64,000 bases of DNA from Thermoanaerobaculales bacterium (GCA_035358815.1 DAOPQC010000001.1:220461-284460), one strand, 5' to 3'. Shown: positions 25,732 through 35,490, numbered from the stretch's first letter. A program made the numbers and translations. Notes: generated by a model from the letters alone, not told the origin.

Positions 25732-25979
25732 TGCGCTGCGAGCATTCTCCCGCAGTCGCCAGCACTGGTAAAGCGCTGGCAGGCTGCCTGGTCGAGGCTC
25801 TCACGCCCGGCTGGGCCGTGTGATCGTGGTCCGGGCTTCGACGGTGGGAGAGCTCGATCGCCCTCTCCTGCGGTAGGCTGGGGAGCGCCGGGAAAGCCCG
25901 GGATGCGCCGAGCCGCCGTGGTTCGCGCGGGCTGGCTGACGGCAGCACGCAACGTCTGCATGGCGGAAGGGGTCGACTC

Positions 25980-26816
25980 ATGAAAGCGAAGGAGAAGATC
26001 GCGAAGACAGCTGGGGGCGACGTGGCCGAGCCAAAACCCAAGATGAAGCCGAAGCAGTACGAGAAGGAGCTGCGCAAGCTCCAGACCGAGCTCTGCCACC
26101 TCCAGGAGTGGGTGAAGGAGAAGGGTTTGCGCCTGATCGTGGTCTTCGAGGGCCGCGACGCCGCCGGCAAGGGCGGCACCATCAAGGCGATCACCGAGCG
26201 CGTCAGCCCGCGCGTCTTCCGAGTCGTTGCGCTGCCGGCCCCGTCCGACCGCGAGAAGACGCAGATGTACGCTCAGCGCTACATGCGTCACTTCCCGGCC
26301 GCCGGCGAGGTCGTGATCTTCGACCGCAGCTGGTACAACCGCGCCGGCGTCGAGCGCGTGATGGGCTTCTGCACCGACGAGGAGTACCGGCGGTTCCTCG
26401 AGATGTGCCCGATGTTCGAAAGACAGGTGGTCGACAACGGCATCATCCTCATCAAGTTCTGGCTCGAGGTGGGCGAGAAGGAGCAGGCGCGGCGCTTCGA
26501 GGCGCGCGTCGACGACCCGCTGCGGCAGTGGAAGCTCAGCCCGATGGACGTCGAGTCGTGGACCCGCTGGTACGACTACTCGGCGGCGCGGGACGCGATG
26601 CTGGAGGCCACTGACACGGACTTCGCGCCCTGGTACATCGTGCACTCGGACGACAAGAAGCGGGCGCGGCTGAACTGCATTTCGCACCTGCTGAGCCTGA
26701 TCCCGTACCAAAAGGTCAAGCGGGAGAAGGTCAAGCTGCCGAAGCGGTCGAACCGGGGCCGCTACGACGACCAGGCCACGCTCAAAGGCCGAAGGCTCGT
26801 GCCCGAGAGGTTCTGA
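25980..26816 (+). CDS. ppk2: Polyphosphate kinase 2 (PPK2 family)
   Basis: A 278-residue cytoplasmic enzyme transferring phosphate between polyphosphate and nucleoside diphosphates. Walker A-like GRDAAGKGG is at 58-66, the RVVALPAPSDREKTQ lid at ~81-95 and Walker B-like VVIFDRSWYNR at 111-121, then the DPLRQWKLSPMD and WYIVHSDDKKRARLNCI motifs. One domain of this length fits class I or III PPK2. A Lys-rich N-terminal tail precedes the fold. It is transcribed divergently from the sensor kinase gene; the 248-base gap between them must hold both promoters, but I see no clear -35/-10 pair. Confidence 0.95.
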   Translation: MKAKEKIAKTAGGDVAEPKPKMKPKQYEKELRKLQTELCHLQEWVKEKGLRLIVVFEGRDAAGKGGTIKAITERVSPRVFRVVALPAPSDREKTQMYAQRYMRHFPAAGEVVIFDRSWYNRAGVERVMGFCTDEEYRRFLEMCPMFERQVVDNGIILIKFWLEVGEKEQARRFEARVDDPLRQWKLSPMDVESWTRWYDYSAARDAMLEATDTDFAPWYIVHSDDKKRARLNCISHLLSLIPYQKVKREKVKLPKRSNRGRYDDQATLKGRRLVPERF

Positions 26817-26851
26817 GGCGGTCGGCTCCGCGCTGGCGCGCGGCGCGCCGG

Positions 26852-27226
26852 TCAGCCGCGGTCGCCGACCAGCGTTTCCTCCGACCCGAAGAAGAAGCTC
26901 GAGTGCTCGAGATCGAAGTAGGCCTGCTGGTGGCTCTGGAAGGCCTCGAGCGCCTCGGCGACCTCCGGTCGTTCGAGCTGCGCTTTGAGCCCGGCGGCGT
27001 TGGGCCAGGAGATCTTCAGCAGCCCGTCGTAGGGCTCCGACGTCCCCCTCTGGAGCTGGACCTGGAGGTTGGGCTCCACCGCCAGGGTCGTGTTCATGGA
27101 CAGCCCGACCGCGCCGGTCGCTCGAGCCAGGGCCTCGGCCTTGACGCCGTACGCACGCCAGCTCTCCCGGAACTGCTGGATCGACAGCTCGGGGCGGCGC
27201 CTCACGCACTGGATGAAGGTGATCAT
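26852..27226 (-). CDS. EthD-domain protein
   Basis: A 124-residue protein starting MITFIQCVRRRPELSIQQFR, the typical EthD/Dabb-fold opening (beta strand, R-P-x-LSxxxFxxxW), with FDLEHSSFFFGSEE near the C-terminus. Family members are small alpha-beta barrel proteins, some linked to ring-compound degradation; the role here is unknown. It faces the ppk2 gene tail to tail. A purine-rich ribosome site (GAGAGAG) precedes the ATG at 27226. Confidence 0.8.
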   Translation of the reverse strand: MITFIQCVRRRPELSIQQFRESWRAYGVKAEALARATGAVGLSMNTTLAVEPNLQVQLQRGTSEPYDGLLKISWPNAAGLKAQLERPEVAEALEAFQSHQQAYFDLEHSSFFFGSEETLVGDRG

Positions 27227-27754
27227 GGGCTCTCTCCTCGATCCTCGCGACGGGTGGTGTGTGCGCTGAGCGATCTGCTTGCCACGAACATTGTAGCGTT
27301 GGCCGACACTGTTGGTCAGCTGGCAGGGTGCCGGAGAGCCGGCGCGGCTCCCGCGACGATGCCGCCCGAATCCGGAGGAGCCGGCTCAACAGCGATCGGC
27401 CCTGGCCCGCCACTTGGCGCAGCTCGAGGCGCCGGCCGAGGCCTCGGACGATGCCGCCGCGACGGCGTAGGCGATGGACAAGGTGGTCGCCGACATCCTG
27501 CTCGCCGGCGAGGCCGGCGCGGCAGCGGAGACGCTCGGCAAGAAGGAGGTGCGGGAGTCGGTGATCTCCGACCTCGAAGCGGACCGGACCTGTCAGGCGG
27601 TGGCAGCGGCGGTCGCCGGGCTGCGGTCCAAGGCGGCGATCACCGTGCTCGATTCCTCCCTGGGTTGGTCGCCGGGCCAGCCCTGACGCTCACGGCTGAC
27701 TCGGTCCTCGGCGCGGCGTGCCTCGTCGACCCCGAACGTACTCCCTGCCGGCCG
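27227..27754. other. Gene-poor interval with possible decayed coding sequence
   Basis: No convincing gene. On the plus strand one frame reads PAQQRSALARHLAQLEAP then AEASDDAAATA and a stop near 27471, like the tail of a real protein, and an open frame at 27474-27686 (70 residues, MDKVVADILLAGEAGAAAE...) follows at once but has no ribosome site. The pair may be a frameshifted remnant. Confidence is low and no family is recognised. Confidence 0.3.
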
Positions 27755-29440
27755 TCAGCCGCCGATCAGCAGCACCATGACGGTTCCCCACAGGGCGAGG
27801 ATCACGTTGCCCAGGGCGCAGCCCACGCCGTAGCCCAGGGCCGGCACCTTGCTGTCGGCCACCTCCTCGACCGCGGCCAGAGCCGGCGCCGAGGTCCCGG
27901 CCCCGCAGCAAACTCCGAGCAGGATCCCCGGGTGGAGCTTGAAGAGGTGCTTCCCGATCAGGATGGTGACGATGTGGGGCAGCGAGGTGATGAGGATCCC
28001 GGCTGCGATCAGCGCTGGCCCCGACGCCATGAGTCCGCGCACGAAGTCGGGTCCCGCCTCGATGCCGACCAGGGCCAGGAAGGCGGTCAAGCCGAGGTTC
28101 TCGAATAGCCAGAGCGCCGGCCCCGGGAACGGGCCGATGCGGCGCTGCAGGGTGCACAGCCAGCCGGTGATCAGCCCCGTCAGCAGCGCCCCGACGAAGA
28201 CGCTCAGGCTGAGCTTGACCTGCCCGAGGGCCAGGACCGGGAGGCCGATCAGGCCGCCGACGACAATGGCCACCGCGACGGTGGGCAGATTCGTCCGGTT
28301 GCTGGGCCACTCGGGGTAGCCGAGCCGGTCGGCGATCCGCTCAACGTTGCGCCGAATGCCGATCAGGCGGAGCACATCCCCCGGCTCCGCCCGGGTGGCT
28401 GCGGTGAACGGCATCTCGAGCCCGACGCGAGTCACCCGCCTGATGTAGACGCCGCGAGCTCCGGCCTCCTGCCCCAGCTCGGCCAGAGTGCGCCCGGCCA
28501 GCTCGCCGCGGGTGACGATCACGTCGACCTCCACGGCGGCCAGCTCGAGCAGCTCGGGGTCGTCCAGCTCGTGGCCGTGGAGTGGGTTGTCGCTGCCGGC
28601 GAGCCACTCCAGCCGGCCCGACAGGGCGAGCCGGTCGGATGGGCGCAGGCGCAGCGAGGCATCGGGCTCCTCGACGAGCTCGTTGCCACGGCGCAGCCGC
28701 TCCACGCACACACGGCGATCCTCGAAGCGCGACTCGAGCTCCTGGATCGAGAGGCCGGCCAGGTGCTCGGGCACCCGGTAGCCGCGGACCACCACCGGGA
28801 CGTACGCCGAGATCGTGCCCTCCTGCTGCCTCTTGACGCCCATCTCCTCCTCGAGCTTCCGGCACTCGGCGGCCAGGTCGACGCCCAGGAGGCGTGGCCC
28901 GAGGCGCGACAGCAGCCAGACCACGAGCACCATGCCGAGCAGGTAGGTCACGGCAAAGGCGACCGTCCGGCTGGTCAGGAGCGCCTCAGTCGTGGCGGCA
29001 TCAGCAGCCATGCGCACGATCGCGTCGCCCGCCGTTCCCACCGCAGCGGCCGAGGTCATGGCGCCGGCCACCAGGCCGCCGCCGGCGCCGGCGTCGAATC
29101 CGAAGAGGAGCGCCGTTGCGTAGGTGGTGGCGAGCGCGGTCACGCACAGGATGATGGTGAGCGCCACCTGGGGCAGCGCCGTGGTCTTGAGCCCCCGGAA
29201 GAAGAGCGGGCCGGTGCGGTAGCCGATGGCGAACAGGAAGAGCAGGAAGAACGCGTTCTTGAGCGGCTGGGAGACCGGAATGCCGAGCTGGCCGACGACC
29301 ACGCCGGCGAACAGACAGCCGACGATCGGTCCCAGCTCGAAGCTCCCGATCCGGATCCGGCCGAGGGCGAAGCCCAGGGCCAGGGTCAGGAAGAGCGCCA
29401 GCTCGGGGTTTTCCCGCAGGGCGTCGACGAACCAGTGCAT
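27755..29440 (-). CDS. AspT/YidE-type transporter, full length
   Basis: A 561-residue carrier with the family's complete plan: five or six helices (ALFLTLALGFALGRIRIGSF, PIVGCLFAGVVVGQLGIPV), two RCK_C domains at about 200-365 and a second set of helices ending with CCGAGTSAPALAAVEE and GYGVGCALGNVILALWG. ATG 29440 is chosen because GAGGAGG lies just upstream; the upstream in-frame ATG at 29482 has none. Members exchange aspartate for alanine or related substrates. Similar in layout to the partial gene at 3-1397 and to 53279-54916; substrate differences cannot be judged here. Confidence 0.9.
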   Translation of the reverse strand: MHWFVDALRENPELALFLTLALGFALGRIRIGSFELGPIVGCLFAGVVVGQLGIPVSQPLKNAFFLLFLFAIGYRTGPLFFRGLKTTALPQVALTIILCVTALATTYATALLFGFDAGAGGGLVAGAMTSAAAVGTAGDAIVRMAADAATTEALLTSRTVAFAVTYLLGMVLVVWLLSRLGPRLLGVDLAAECRKLEEEMGVKRQQEGTISAYVPVVVRGYRVPEHLAGLSIQELESRFEDRRVCVERLRRGNELVEEPDASLRLRPSDRLALSGRLEWLAGSDNPLHGHELDDPELLELAAVEVDVIVTRGELAGRTLAELGQEAGARGVYIRRVTRVGLEMPFTAATRAEPGDVLRLIGIRRNVERIADRLGYPEWPSNRTNLPTVAVAIVVGGLIGLPVLALGQVKLSLSVFVGALLTGLITGWLCTLQRRIGPFPGPALWLFENLGLTAFLALVGIEAGPDFVRGLMASGPALIAAGILITSLPHIVTILIGKHLFKLHPGILLGVCCGAGTSAPALAAVEEVADSKVPALGYGVGCALGNVILALWGTVMVLLIGG

Positions 29441-29567
29441 GCAGCCTCCTCGGACCTGAGCCGCCGTCGTGGCCGCCGGCACGGATTCTAGTACGCCGCG
29501 ACTCCTCGCGCGTCTCGCAATCGAATACGATCAGGCGGTGACATCCGAACGAGGGGAGGAGTGAGAC

Positions 29568-30668
29568 ATGCAGGCGAACAAGAAAGCCGCGAGTGGTCAT
29601 GCGCGGCGCCTGGCGATGATCGTCATTGCTGCCGCCGTGACCATGGTCGGAGGATGCTCCCCGGTTCCGACCGCCGGCTCGGTGCGCGGCACCGCGTCCT
29701 CTCGCGAGCGCATCGAACTGCCGGCGAGCTTCGAGGGCGACCTGCCGTGCGCCGACTGCGAGGGCATCCGCCACCACCTCGACCTGTTCGAGGACGGCTC
29801 CTTCTTCTACCGCCTGACCTATCTCGGCAGGGACGGCGTCTTCGACGACATCGGGACCTACAGCGTCGAGGCCGACGGGACGACCCTGACGCTGCACGGC
29901 GGCCGCGAGGCGCCGGTGGTGTTCCGCGTGGTCGACGGCCGCACCCTGCGCACGCTCGACCTCGAGGGTCGCGAGATCGAGTCGTCGCTCAACTACGAGC
30001 TGCGGTGCACGGCGGACTTCTCGCCCATCGAGCCGCGCCTTTCAATGCGCGGCATCTACCGCTACATGGCGGACGCTGCCGTGTTCGAGGAGTGCCTCAC
30101 CGGCCGCAGCTTCCCGGTCGCCACGGAGGCCGACAACGTGGCGCTCGAGCGCGCCTACCTCGACGCCCAGCACGATCCGGGCGCGCCCCTCCTGGTCTCG
30201 CTCGACGGCCGGATCGCGCCGCGGCCGGCGATGGAGGGCGACGAGAAGGTGCTGTCGCTGGTGCCGGAGCGCTTCATCGGCGTCTGGCCCGGCGAGACCT
30301 GCGGCGCCCGGATGACGACAGCTGAGCTCACCGGCACCCTGTGGAAGCTGACCCGGCTCGGGGAAACCGCGGTGGTCGTGGCCCGGCCGGAGCGGCGGCC
30401 CAACCTCACCCTGGGCGCCGACGGCCGCGTCACAGGCTTTGACGGCTGCAACCGGTTGGCCGGCAGCTACCAGGCGGGCGGGCGGTCGATCGCGTTCGGC
30501 CAGCTCGCGTCGACGAAAATGGCCTGCCTCGACGGCATGGAGCTCGAGGCGGCCTTCGCGACGGCGCTCGCGGACGCCCGCAGCTACCGCATCCTCGGCC
30601 AGCGTCTCGACCTTCTCGACGCGGACGGCGAGCTCGTCGCGCGCTTCGAGGTCAAGGACGGGCAATGA
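29568..30668 (+). CDS. Lipoprotein with NlpE-like and META domains
   Basis: A 366-residue lipoprotein: signal with lipobox MVGGC (Cys ~30), an NlpE-like domain at ~50-145 (GDLPCADCEGIRHHLDL, YLGRDGVFDDIGTYSV, SSLNYEL) that includes the CxxC copper/adhesion-sensing motif, a middle segment (GRSFPVATEADNVALERAY, CxARM) and a C-terminal META/HslJ-like domain (LTGTLWKLTRLGE, TGFDGCNRLAGSY, STKMACLDGMELE). This combination is found in envelope-stress lipoproteins. GGGGAGGAG precedes the ATG. It probably sits on the outer membrane inner face. Confidence 0.88.
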   Translation: MQANKKAASGHARRLAMIVIAAAVTMVGGCSPVPTAGSVRGTASSRERIELPASFEGDLPCADCEGIRHHLDLFEDGSFFYRLTYLGRDGVFDDIGTYSVEADGTTLTLHGGREAPVVFRVVDGRTLRTLDLEGREIESSLNYELRCTADFSPIEPRLSMRGIYRYMADAAVFEECLTGRSFPVATEADNVALERAYLDAQHDPGAPLLVSLDGRIAPRPAMEGDEKVLSLVPERFIGVWPGETCGARMTTAELTGTLWKLTRLGETAVVVARPERRPNLTLGADGRVTGFDGCNRLAGSYQAGGRSIAFGQLASTKMACLDGMELEAAFATALADARSYRILGQRLDLLDADGELVARFEVKDGQ

Positions 30669-30767
30669 CCTCCAGCTGCCCGAGGCCCCGCTTTGCTCCG
30701 AGGCCGAGCCCCGCTGGCGACCCGGTAGGGGTGCGCAGCCTCGCCAAGGAGGCGTAGAGTTCGAGAG

Positions 30768-30791
30768 GCGACCCCGGCACGCCGGGGTCGC
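30768..30791 (+). terminator. Perfect 11-bp hairpin
   Basis: Arms 30768-30778 and 30781-30791 pair perfectly around a 2-base loop (AC). It lies 100 bases after the NlpE-META gene and 33 bases before the DUF2959 gene. No T-run follows, so it may be a GC-type terminator or a leader structure. Confidence 0.45.
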
Positions 30792-30824
30792 GCCTGGGAC
30801 CGAGGACGCGAACGGGAGGCCACG

Positions 30825-31493
30825 ATGGCGACGCGCAATGCGAAATGGACGGAGGTTCTGGTCGGAGTTGCTGTCGGGATGGTGACAGTGGCGTCGCTCG
30901 GATGCTCGACCGCGTACTACTCGGCGTGGGAGATGCTCGGCCAGGAGAAGCGCGACCTGCTGCGCAGCAACGTCTCGGCGGTGCGGGAGGAGCAGGACGA
31001 GGCAGCCGATCAGTTCGAGAGCGCGCTCGACCGGCTGCGCGAGCTCACCGCAGTCGACGCCGGCGAGCTCGAGGACGTCTACGACGACCTCAGCGCCGAC
31101 TACGAGGACGCCCAGGGCAGGGCCGACGGCGTGGAGGAGCGGATCGAGAAGATCGACTCCATCGCCAACGACCTGTTCGCGGAGTGGGAGGGCGAGATCG
31201 GCGAGATCTCAAACGCCGACATGCGGACCAAGAGCCGGCGCAAGCTCGACGAGACCAGGCGCAATTACGCCAGGCTCGAGTCGTCGCTGCGCAAGTCCGA
31301 GGCGAGCATGGAGCCGGTGCTCACGCAGCTCAAGGACAACGTCCTCTTTCTCAAGCACAACCTCAACGCCGCCGCGATCGGCGGCCTGACCGCCGAGGTC
31401 GCCGACATCGAGGCCGACATCGACTCCCTGATCGCGGACATGCGGGCCTCGATCGCCGAGGCTGACCGTTTCCTGCAGACGCTGCCGGAATAG
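30825..31493 (+). CDS. DUF2959-family lipoprotein
   Basis: A 222-residue protein with a lipobox (VASLGCSTAYYSAWEMLG, Cys ~27) followed by long amphipathic helices (KRDLLRSNVSAVREEQDEAA..., then LRKSEASMEPVLTQLKDNVL and FLKHNLNAAAIGGL). This is the DUF2959 pattern. Heptad periodicity suggests a coiled coil in the periplasm. Function unknown; the 61-base spacing to mscL may reflect envelope-stress co-expression. Confidence 0.85.
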   Translation: MATRNAKWTEVLVGVAVGMVTVASLGCSTAYYSAWEMLGQEKRDLLRSNVSAVREEQDEAADQFESALDRLRELTAVDAGELEDVYDDLSADYEDAQGRADGVEERIEKIDSIANDLFAEWEGEIGEISNADMRTKSRRKLDETRRNYARLESSLRKSEASMEPVLTQLKDNVLFLKHNLNAAAIGGLTAEVADIEADIDSLIADMRASIAEADRFLQTLPE

Positions 31494-31554
31494 AGTACGA
31501 TGAGCGCGGCTCGGCGGAGCCGGATCAAGTCTCATTGACAGGAGGAGGTGCGCA

Positions 31555-31983
31555 ATGCTGAAGGAGTTCAGGGAGTTCGCGTTGAAGGGGAACGTGCTGG
31601 ACATGGCCGTCGGCATCATCATCGGCGGCGCGTTCGGCACCATCATCCAGAGCCTGGTCAAGGACGTGCTGATGCCGCCGATCGGCCTGCTGCTCGGCGG
31701 CATCGATTTCTCGAACATCTTCCTCACCCTCAAGCAGGGGAGCCCGGCTGGCCCGTACGCGAACCTGGCGGCCGCGCAGGGCGCGGGCGCGGTGTCGATC
31801 AACGTCGGCCTGTTCATCAACGCCGTGATCAGCTTCCTGATCGTGGCCTGGGCAGTGTTCATGCTGGTCAAGGCCTTCAACGCCGCCAAGAAGAAGGAAG
31901 CGGCGGCGCCGGCGGCGCCTCCCGAGCCGCCTCGGCAGGAGATCCTGCTCGCCGAGATCCGCGACCTGCTCAAGGCGAAGTAG
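31555..31983 (+). CDS. mscL: Large-conductance mechanosensitive channel
   Basis: A 142-residue inner-membrane channel that opens on osmotic downshock. N-terminal helix LKEFREFALKGNVLDMAVG, TM1 VGIIIGGAFGTIIQSLVKD, PPIGLLLGGIDFSN, TM2 VGLFINAVISFLIVAWAVFM and the C-terminal helix EILLAEIRDLLK are all canonical. AGGAGG precedes ATG 31555. Followed by a strong terminator. Confidence 0.97.
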   Translation: MLKEFREFALKGNVLDMAVGIIIGGAFGTIIQSLVKDVLMPPIGLLLGGIDFSNIFLTLKQGSPAGPYANLAAAQGAGAVSINVGLFINAVISFLIVAWAVFMLVKAFNAAKKKEAAAPAAPPEPPRQEILLAEIRDLLKAK

Positions 31984-32017
31984 CCGAAGCGACTGGAGAC
32001 CCAACATTGGGAAGCCG

Positions 32018-32047
32018 GAATTCCCCGCCCTCCGTGGCGGGGAATTC
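32018..32047 (+). terminator. Perfect 12-bp hairpin terminator after mscL
   Basis: Arms 32018-32029 and 32036-32047 pair perfectly around a 6-base loop and are followed by a short T-rich tract (TGTTCT). It starts 35 bases after the mscL stop. Confidence 0.75.
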
Positions 32048-32248
32048 TGTTCTGCGATGCGCCCTTTGCCGTCAACTTACGGCCGGCTGCGAGGGTGTGC
32101 CTCGGGCGACATTCCTGAGGTCGAGAACAGGGCGGCGGCGTGCGCCGCGGTCGCGTCGGGTCACCGCGCTGGGAGAATGGACCGCGGAGGAGTATGCTCG
32201 GGGAAATCAAGCGCACTGCGGCGGCAGGGCAACAATCTGGAGGAGAGC

Positions 32249-32497
32249 ATGAACATCCTCATCACCATCATCATCGGCGGCATCATCGGCTGGCTCGCCA
32301 GCATCATCATGAAGACGAACGCCCAGATGGGGATCCTGGCGAACGTCATCGTCGGGATCATCGGTGCGTTTCTCGGCTTCTGGATCGCCGGCCTGCTCGG
32401 CGTCGCGCCGACCGACAACGTCGTGCGCTGGATCGTCGCCCTGGTCGGCGCCATCATTCTGATCTTCATCCTCAAGCTGCTGAAGATCTTCAAGTAG
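32249..32497 (+). CDS. GlsB/YeaQ/YmgE-family small membrane protein
   Basis: An 82-residue protein with three hydrophobic helices: NILITIIIGGIIGWLASIIM, GILANVIVGIIGAFLGFWIA and WIVALVGAIILIFILKLLK. The GGIIGWLAS and NVIVGIIGAFLG motifs define this stress-associated family of transglycosylase-like small membrane proteins. TGGAGGAG precedes ATG 32249, which is why this start is chosen over an in-frame ATG at 32057. Function in the family is poorly defined. Confidence 0.9.
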   Translation: MNILITIIIGGIIGWLASIIMKTNAQMGILANVIVGIIGAFLGFWIAGLLGVAPTDNVVRWIVALVGAIILIFILKLLKIFK

Positions 32498-32850
32498 AAA
32501 CCCGAGCAGGGCGGCTCGCGCTCGCGTCGCCGGACCTCGCCGGCTCCGGGCGAGGTGCGCGTTGGAGGAGTGCGTGCCGGTCGGCAGGTGGCGTCGGCCC
32601 CGCCAGCCCGGACGTGGCGGCAAGCGGCGCCGAGCGAGGGTGAGGCCAGTAGGCGCGGCCGGGGTCCGGAAGCCGCCGCCGGTCGGGTGGCCTGAGCCTG
32701 CTGAACTCGTCGGCTCGCGCGTCTTCGACGCCCCGGGCCGCCGCCAGCTTCCTGGGATGAGACTTCATGGAATCCGCCGGGCCCCCGAGGGGTTCGAGGT
32801 GATGGCCGTAGGGCCACACCGAAGTCGATCAGCAGTCCACGCAGGGACGG
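32498..32850. other. 353-base intergenic region
   Basis: No gene, clear hairpin or promoter pair stands out between the GlsB-like gene and the sulfatase. Open frames here have no ribosome site or recognisable product. Confidence 0.5.
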
Positions 32851-34410
32851 ATGGAGAGTCGAATGGCAAAAGGTGCAGTTGTCAGGACAGTTGCTGTCGT
32901 CGCGGTCGCGCTCGCGGTGGGGTTGGTCGCCGGCACAGCAGCGGCCCAGCAGAAACCCAACATCGTCGTCATCTGGGGTGACGACATCGGCGGCTTCAAC
33001 ATCAGCGCCTACAACCAGGGCATGATGGGCTACCGGACGCCGAGCATCGACAGCATCGCGCAGCAGGGCGCGCTCTTCACCGACTGGTACGGGCAGCAGA
33101 GCTGCACCGCCGGCCGCGCCGCGTTCGTCACCGGGCAGTCGCCGATCCGCACCGGCCTCACCAAGGTCGGCCTGCCGGGCGCGCCCGAGGGGATGCGGAA
33201 GGAAGATCCGACCATCGCCACCCTGCTCAAGGCGCAGGGCTACACGACCGGGCAGTTCGGCAAGAACCACCTCGGCGACCGCGACGAGATGCTGCCGACG
33301 AACCACGGCTTCGACGAGTTCTTCGGCAACCTTTACCACCTCAACGCCGAGGAGGAGCCGGAGAACCCGGATTACCCGAAGAGCCCGGAGTTCCGGCAGA
33401 AGTTCGGCCCGCGCGGCGTCATCCACAGCTTCGCTGACGGACGCATCGAGGACACCGGGCCGCTGACCAGGAAGCGCATGGAGACGATCGACGAGGAGGT
33501 CACGGCGAAGGCGCTCGATTTCATGGAGCGCGCCGCGAACGCGGACAAGCCCTTCTTCCTGTGGTGGAACTCGACGCGGATGCACATCTTCACGCACTTG
33601 AAGGCGGAGTCGGACGGCAAGACCGGCCTCGGTGTTTACGCCGACGGCATGGTCGAGCACGACGGTCACGTCGGCCAGGTGCTGGCCAAGCTCAAGGAGC
33701 TCGGCCTCGACGACAACACCATCGTCATGTACTCGACCGACAACGGCGCCGAGACCTTCACCTGGCCGGACGGCGGCACCACGATGTTCCGCGGCGAGAA
33801 GAACACGCAGTGGGAGGGTGGCTACCGCGTGCCCTGCATGATCCGCTGGCCCGGCGTGATCAAGCCCGGCACGCTGATCAACGACATCGGAGCGCACGAG
33901 GACATGCTGACAACGCTGCTCGCCGCGGCGGGCGACACCACCGTCAAGGAGGACCTGCTGAAGGGCCGTTCGATCGGCGGCATGACCTACAAGGTCCACC
34001 TCGACGGCTACGACCTCGGCCCGGCCCTGCGCGGCGAGGCGGCGTGGCCGCGCAAGGAGTTCATCTACTGGACCGATGACGGCCAGGTGGCGGCGCTGCG
34101 CCACGAGAACTGGAAGATCACCTTCCTCAAGCAGGAGGCCGAGGGGTTGAAGGTGTGGCAGGAGCCGTTCACGGAGCTGCGCGCGCCGTTGGTCACCAAC
34201 CTGAGGATGGATCCCTTCGAGCGCGCCGAGGAGGAGCACGCGATGGGGTACCAGCGGTGGTACATGGAGCACATGTTCGCCATCGCGCCTGCCGGTGCCT
34301 ATGTCGGGGCGTGGCTCCAGAGCTTCAGGGAGTTCCCGCCGCGCCAGAAGCCGGGCAGCTTCACGCTGGAGCGGGCGATGGAAACGGTGATGAGCAACAC
34401 GGCCAACTAG
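32851..34410 (+). CDS. Secreted sulfatase
   Basis: A 519-residue alkaline-phosphatase-superfamily sulfatase. Signal peptide to about residue 33 (cleavage near AAA-QQ), then PNIVVIWGDDIGG with the metal-binding DD (44-45) and C85-T-A-G-R, the site converted to formylglycine. Later metal and substrate residues are in GKNHLGD and STDNGAE. The C-x-A-x-R form is a known variant of C-x-P-x-R. A second possible start, ATG 32863, gives MAKGAVVRTVAVVAV and may be the real one. No maturase (FGE or anSME) gene is visible in the window, so it would be encoded elsewhere. Confidence 0.92.
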   Translation: MESRMAKGAVVRTVAVVAVALAVGLVAGTAAAQQKPNIVVIWGDDIGGFNISAYNQGMMGYRTPSIDSIAQQGALFTDWYGQQSCTAGRAAFVTGQSPIRTGLTKVGLPGAPEGMRKEDPTIATLLKAQGYTTGQFGKNHLGDRDEMLPTNHGFDEFFGNLYHLNAEEEPENPDYPKSPEFRQKFGPRGVIHSFADGRIEDTGPLTRKRMETIDEEVTAKALDFMERAANADKPFFLWWNSTRMHIFTHLKAESDGKTGLGVYADGMVEHDGHVGQVLAKLKELGLDDNTIVMYSTDNGAETFTWPDGGTTMFRGEKNTQWEGGYRVPCMIRWPGVIKPGTLINDIGAHEDMLTTLLAAAGDTTVKEDLLKGRSIGGMTYKVHLDGYDLGPALRGEAAWPRKEFIYWTDDGQVAALRHENWKITFLKQEAEGLKVWQEPFTELRAPLVTNLRMDPFERAEEEHAMGYQRWYMEHMFAIAPAGAYVGAWLQSFREFPPRQKPGSFTLERAMETVMSNTAN

Positions 34411-34494
34411 CGGCGCCCTCTCGCCCATGATCTGAAGCCGACCATGATCCGCGCTCCGGCACCGTCGGAGCGCGGTCCATCTGGGGGGCCCGAC

Positions 34495-35490
34495 GTGAAA
34501 GCCGCCCTTGCGTTCCTGCCTCTGTTTGTCGCGATGCACGTCCACGGCGCCGACCCGCTGGCCTCGTGGCGCGACACCGCGCCCAAGGCGGCGATCATCG
34601 GGTTCGTGGAACACGTCACGTCGCCCGGTTCGCCGGGCTTCGTGCCTCCGGCCGAGCGAATCGCGGTGTTCGACAACGACGGCACACTCTGGGCCGAGCA
34701 GCCGATGTACGTCCAGCTCGCCTTCGCGCTCGACCACGTCAAGGCGCTGGCCGCTCAACACCCCGAGTGGACGACGACACAGCCGTTCAAGGCAGTGCTC
34801 GAAGACGATCTCAAGACGGTGCTGGCCGGCGGCGAGCACGCACTGCTCGAGCTGGTCATGGCCTCGCACGCCGGCGTCACGACCGAGGAGTTCGAGAAGA
34901 CCGTACGGCAGTGGATCGGCACGGCGAAGCACCCCACGACCGGCCGGGCGTACACGGACATGGTCTACCAGCCGATGCTCGAACTGCTCGCCTACCTGCG
35001 GGCGAATGGCTTCAAGACGTACATCGTCTCCGGCGGCGGGATCGAGTTCATGCGCCCATGGACCGAGCAGGTCTACGGCATCCCGCCGGAACAGGTCATC
35101 GGCAGCAGCATCAAGACGAAGCTCGAGCTGCGCGACGGCAAGCCGACGCTCGTGCGCCAGCCCAAGATCGACTTCATCGACGATGGGGCCGGCAAGCCGG
35201 TGGGTATCAATGCGCACATCGGCCGGCGGCCCATCGCGGCGTTCGGGAACTCCGACGGTGACCTGCAGATGCTCGAGTGGACCGCCGCCGGTCCGGGCCC
35301 GAGCTTCTGCCTTTACGTCCACCACACCGACGCCGATCGCGAGTGGGCCTATGACCGCGCCTCGAGCGTCGGCCGGCTCGACAAGGGGCTCGACGAGGCG
35401 AGTGCGCGCCGCTGGACCGTCGTTGACATGAAGCGCGACTGGAGTCGTGTCTATCCGACTGTGGCTCGTCAGAGGTCGGAGAGCCCGTAG
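34495..35490 (+). CDS. Secreted HAD-family phosphatase
   Basis: A 331-residue protein. GTG 34495 (GGGGGG upstream) gives a signal peptide MKAALAFLPLFVAMHVHG; the in-frame ATG at 34444 would bury it. HAD motif I is IAVFDNDGT with D60 and D62, motif II is IVSGGG, and motif III/IV lies in KTKLEL and AFGNSDGDLQM. The cap region and overall length recall phosphoserine-phosphatase-like HAD hydrolases exported to the periplasm. Substrate unknown. It follows the sulfatase gene by 84 bases on the same strand. Confidence 0.85.
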   Translation: MKAALAFLPLFVAMHVHGADPLASWRDTAPKAAIIGFVEHVTSPGSPGFVPPAERIAVFDNDGTLWAEQPMYVQLAFALDHVKALAAQHPEWTTTQPFKAVLEDDLKTVLAGGEHALLELVMASHAGVTTEEFEKTVRQWIGTAKHPTTGRAYTDMVYQPMLELLAYLRANGFKTYIVSGGGIEFMRPWTEQVYGIPPEQVIGSSIKTKLELRDGKPTLVRQPKIDFIDDGAGKPVGINAHIGRRPIAAFGNSDGDLQMLEWTAAGPGPSFCLYVHHTDADREWAYDRASSVGRLDKGLDEASARRWTVVDMKRDWSRVYPTVARQRSESP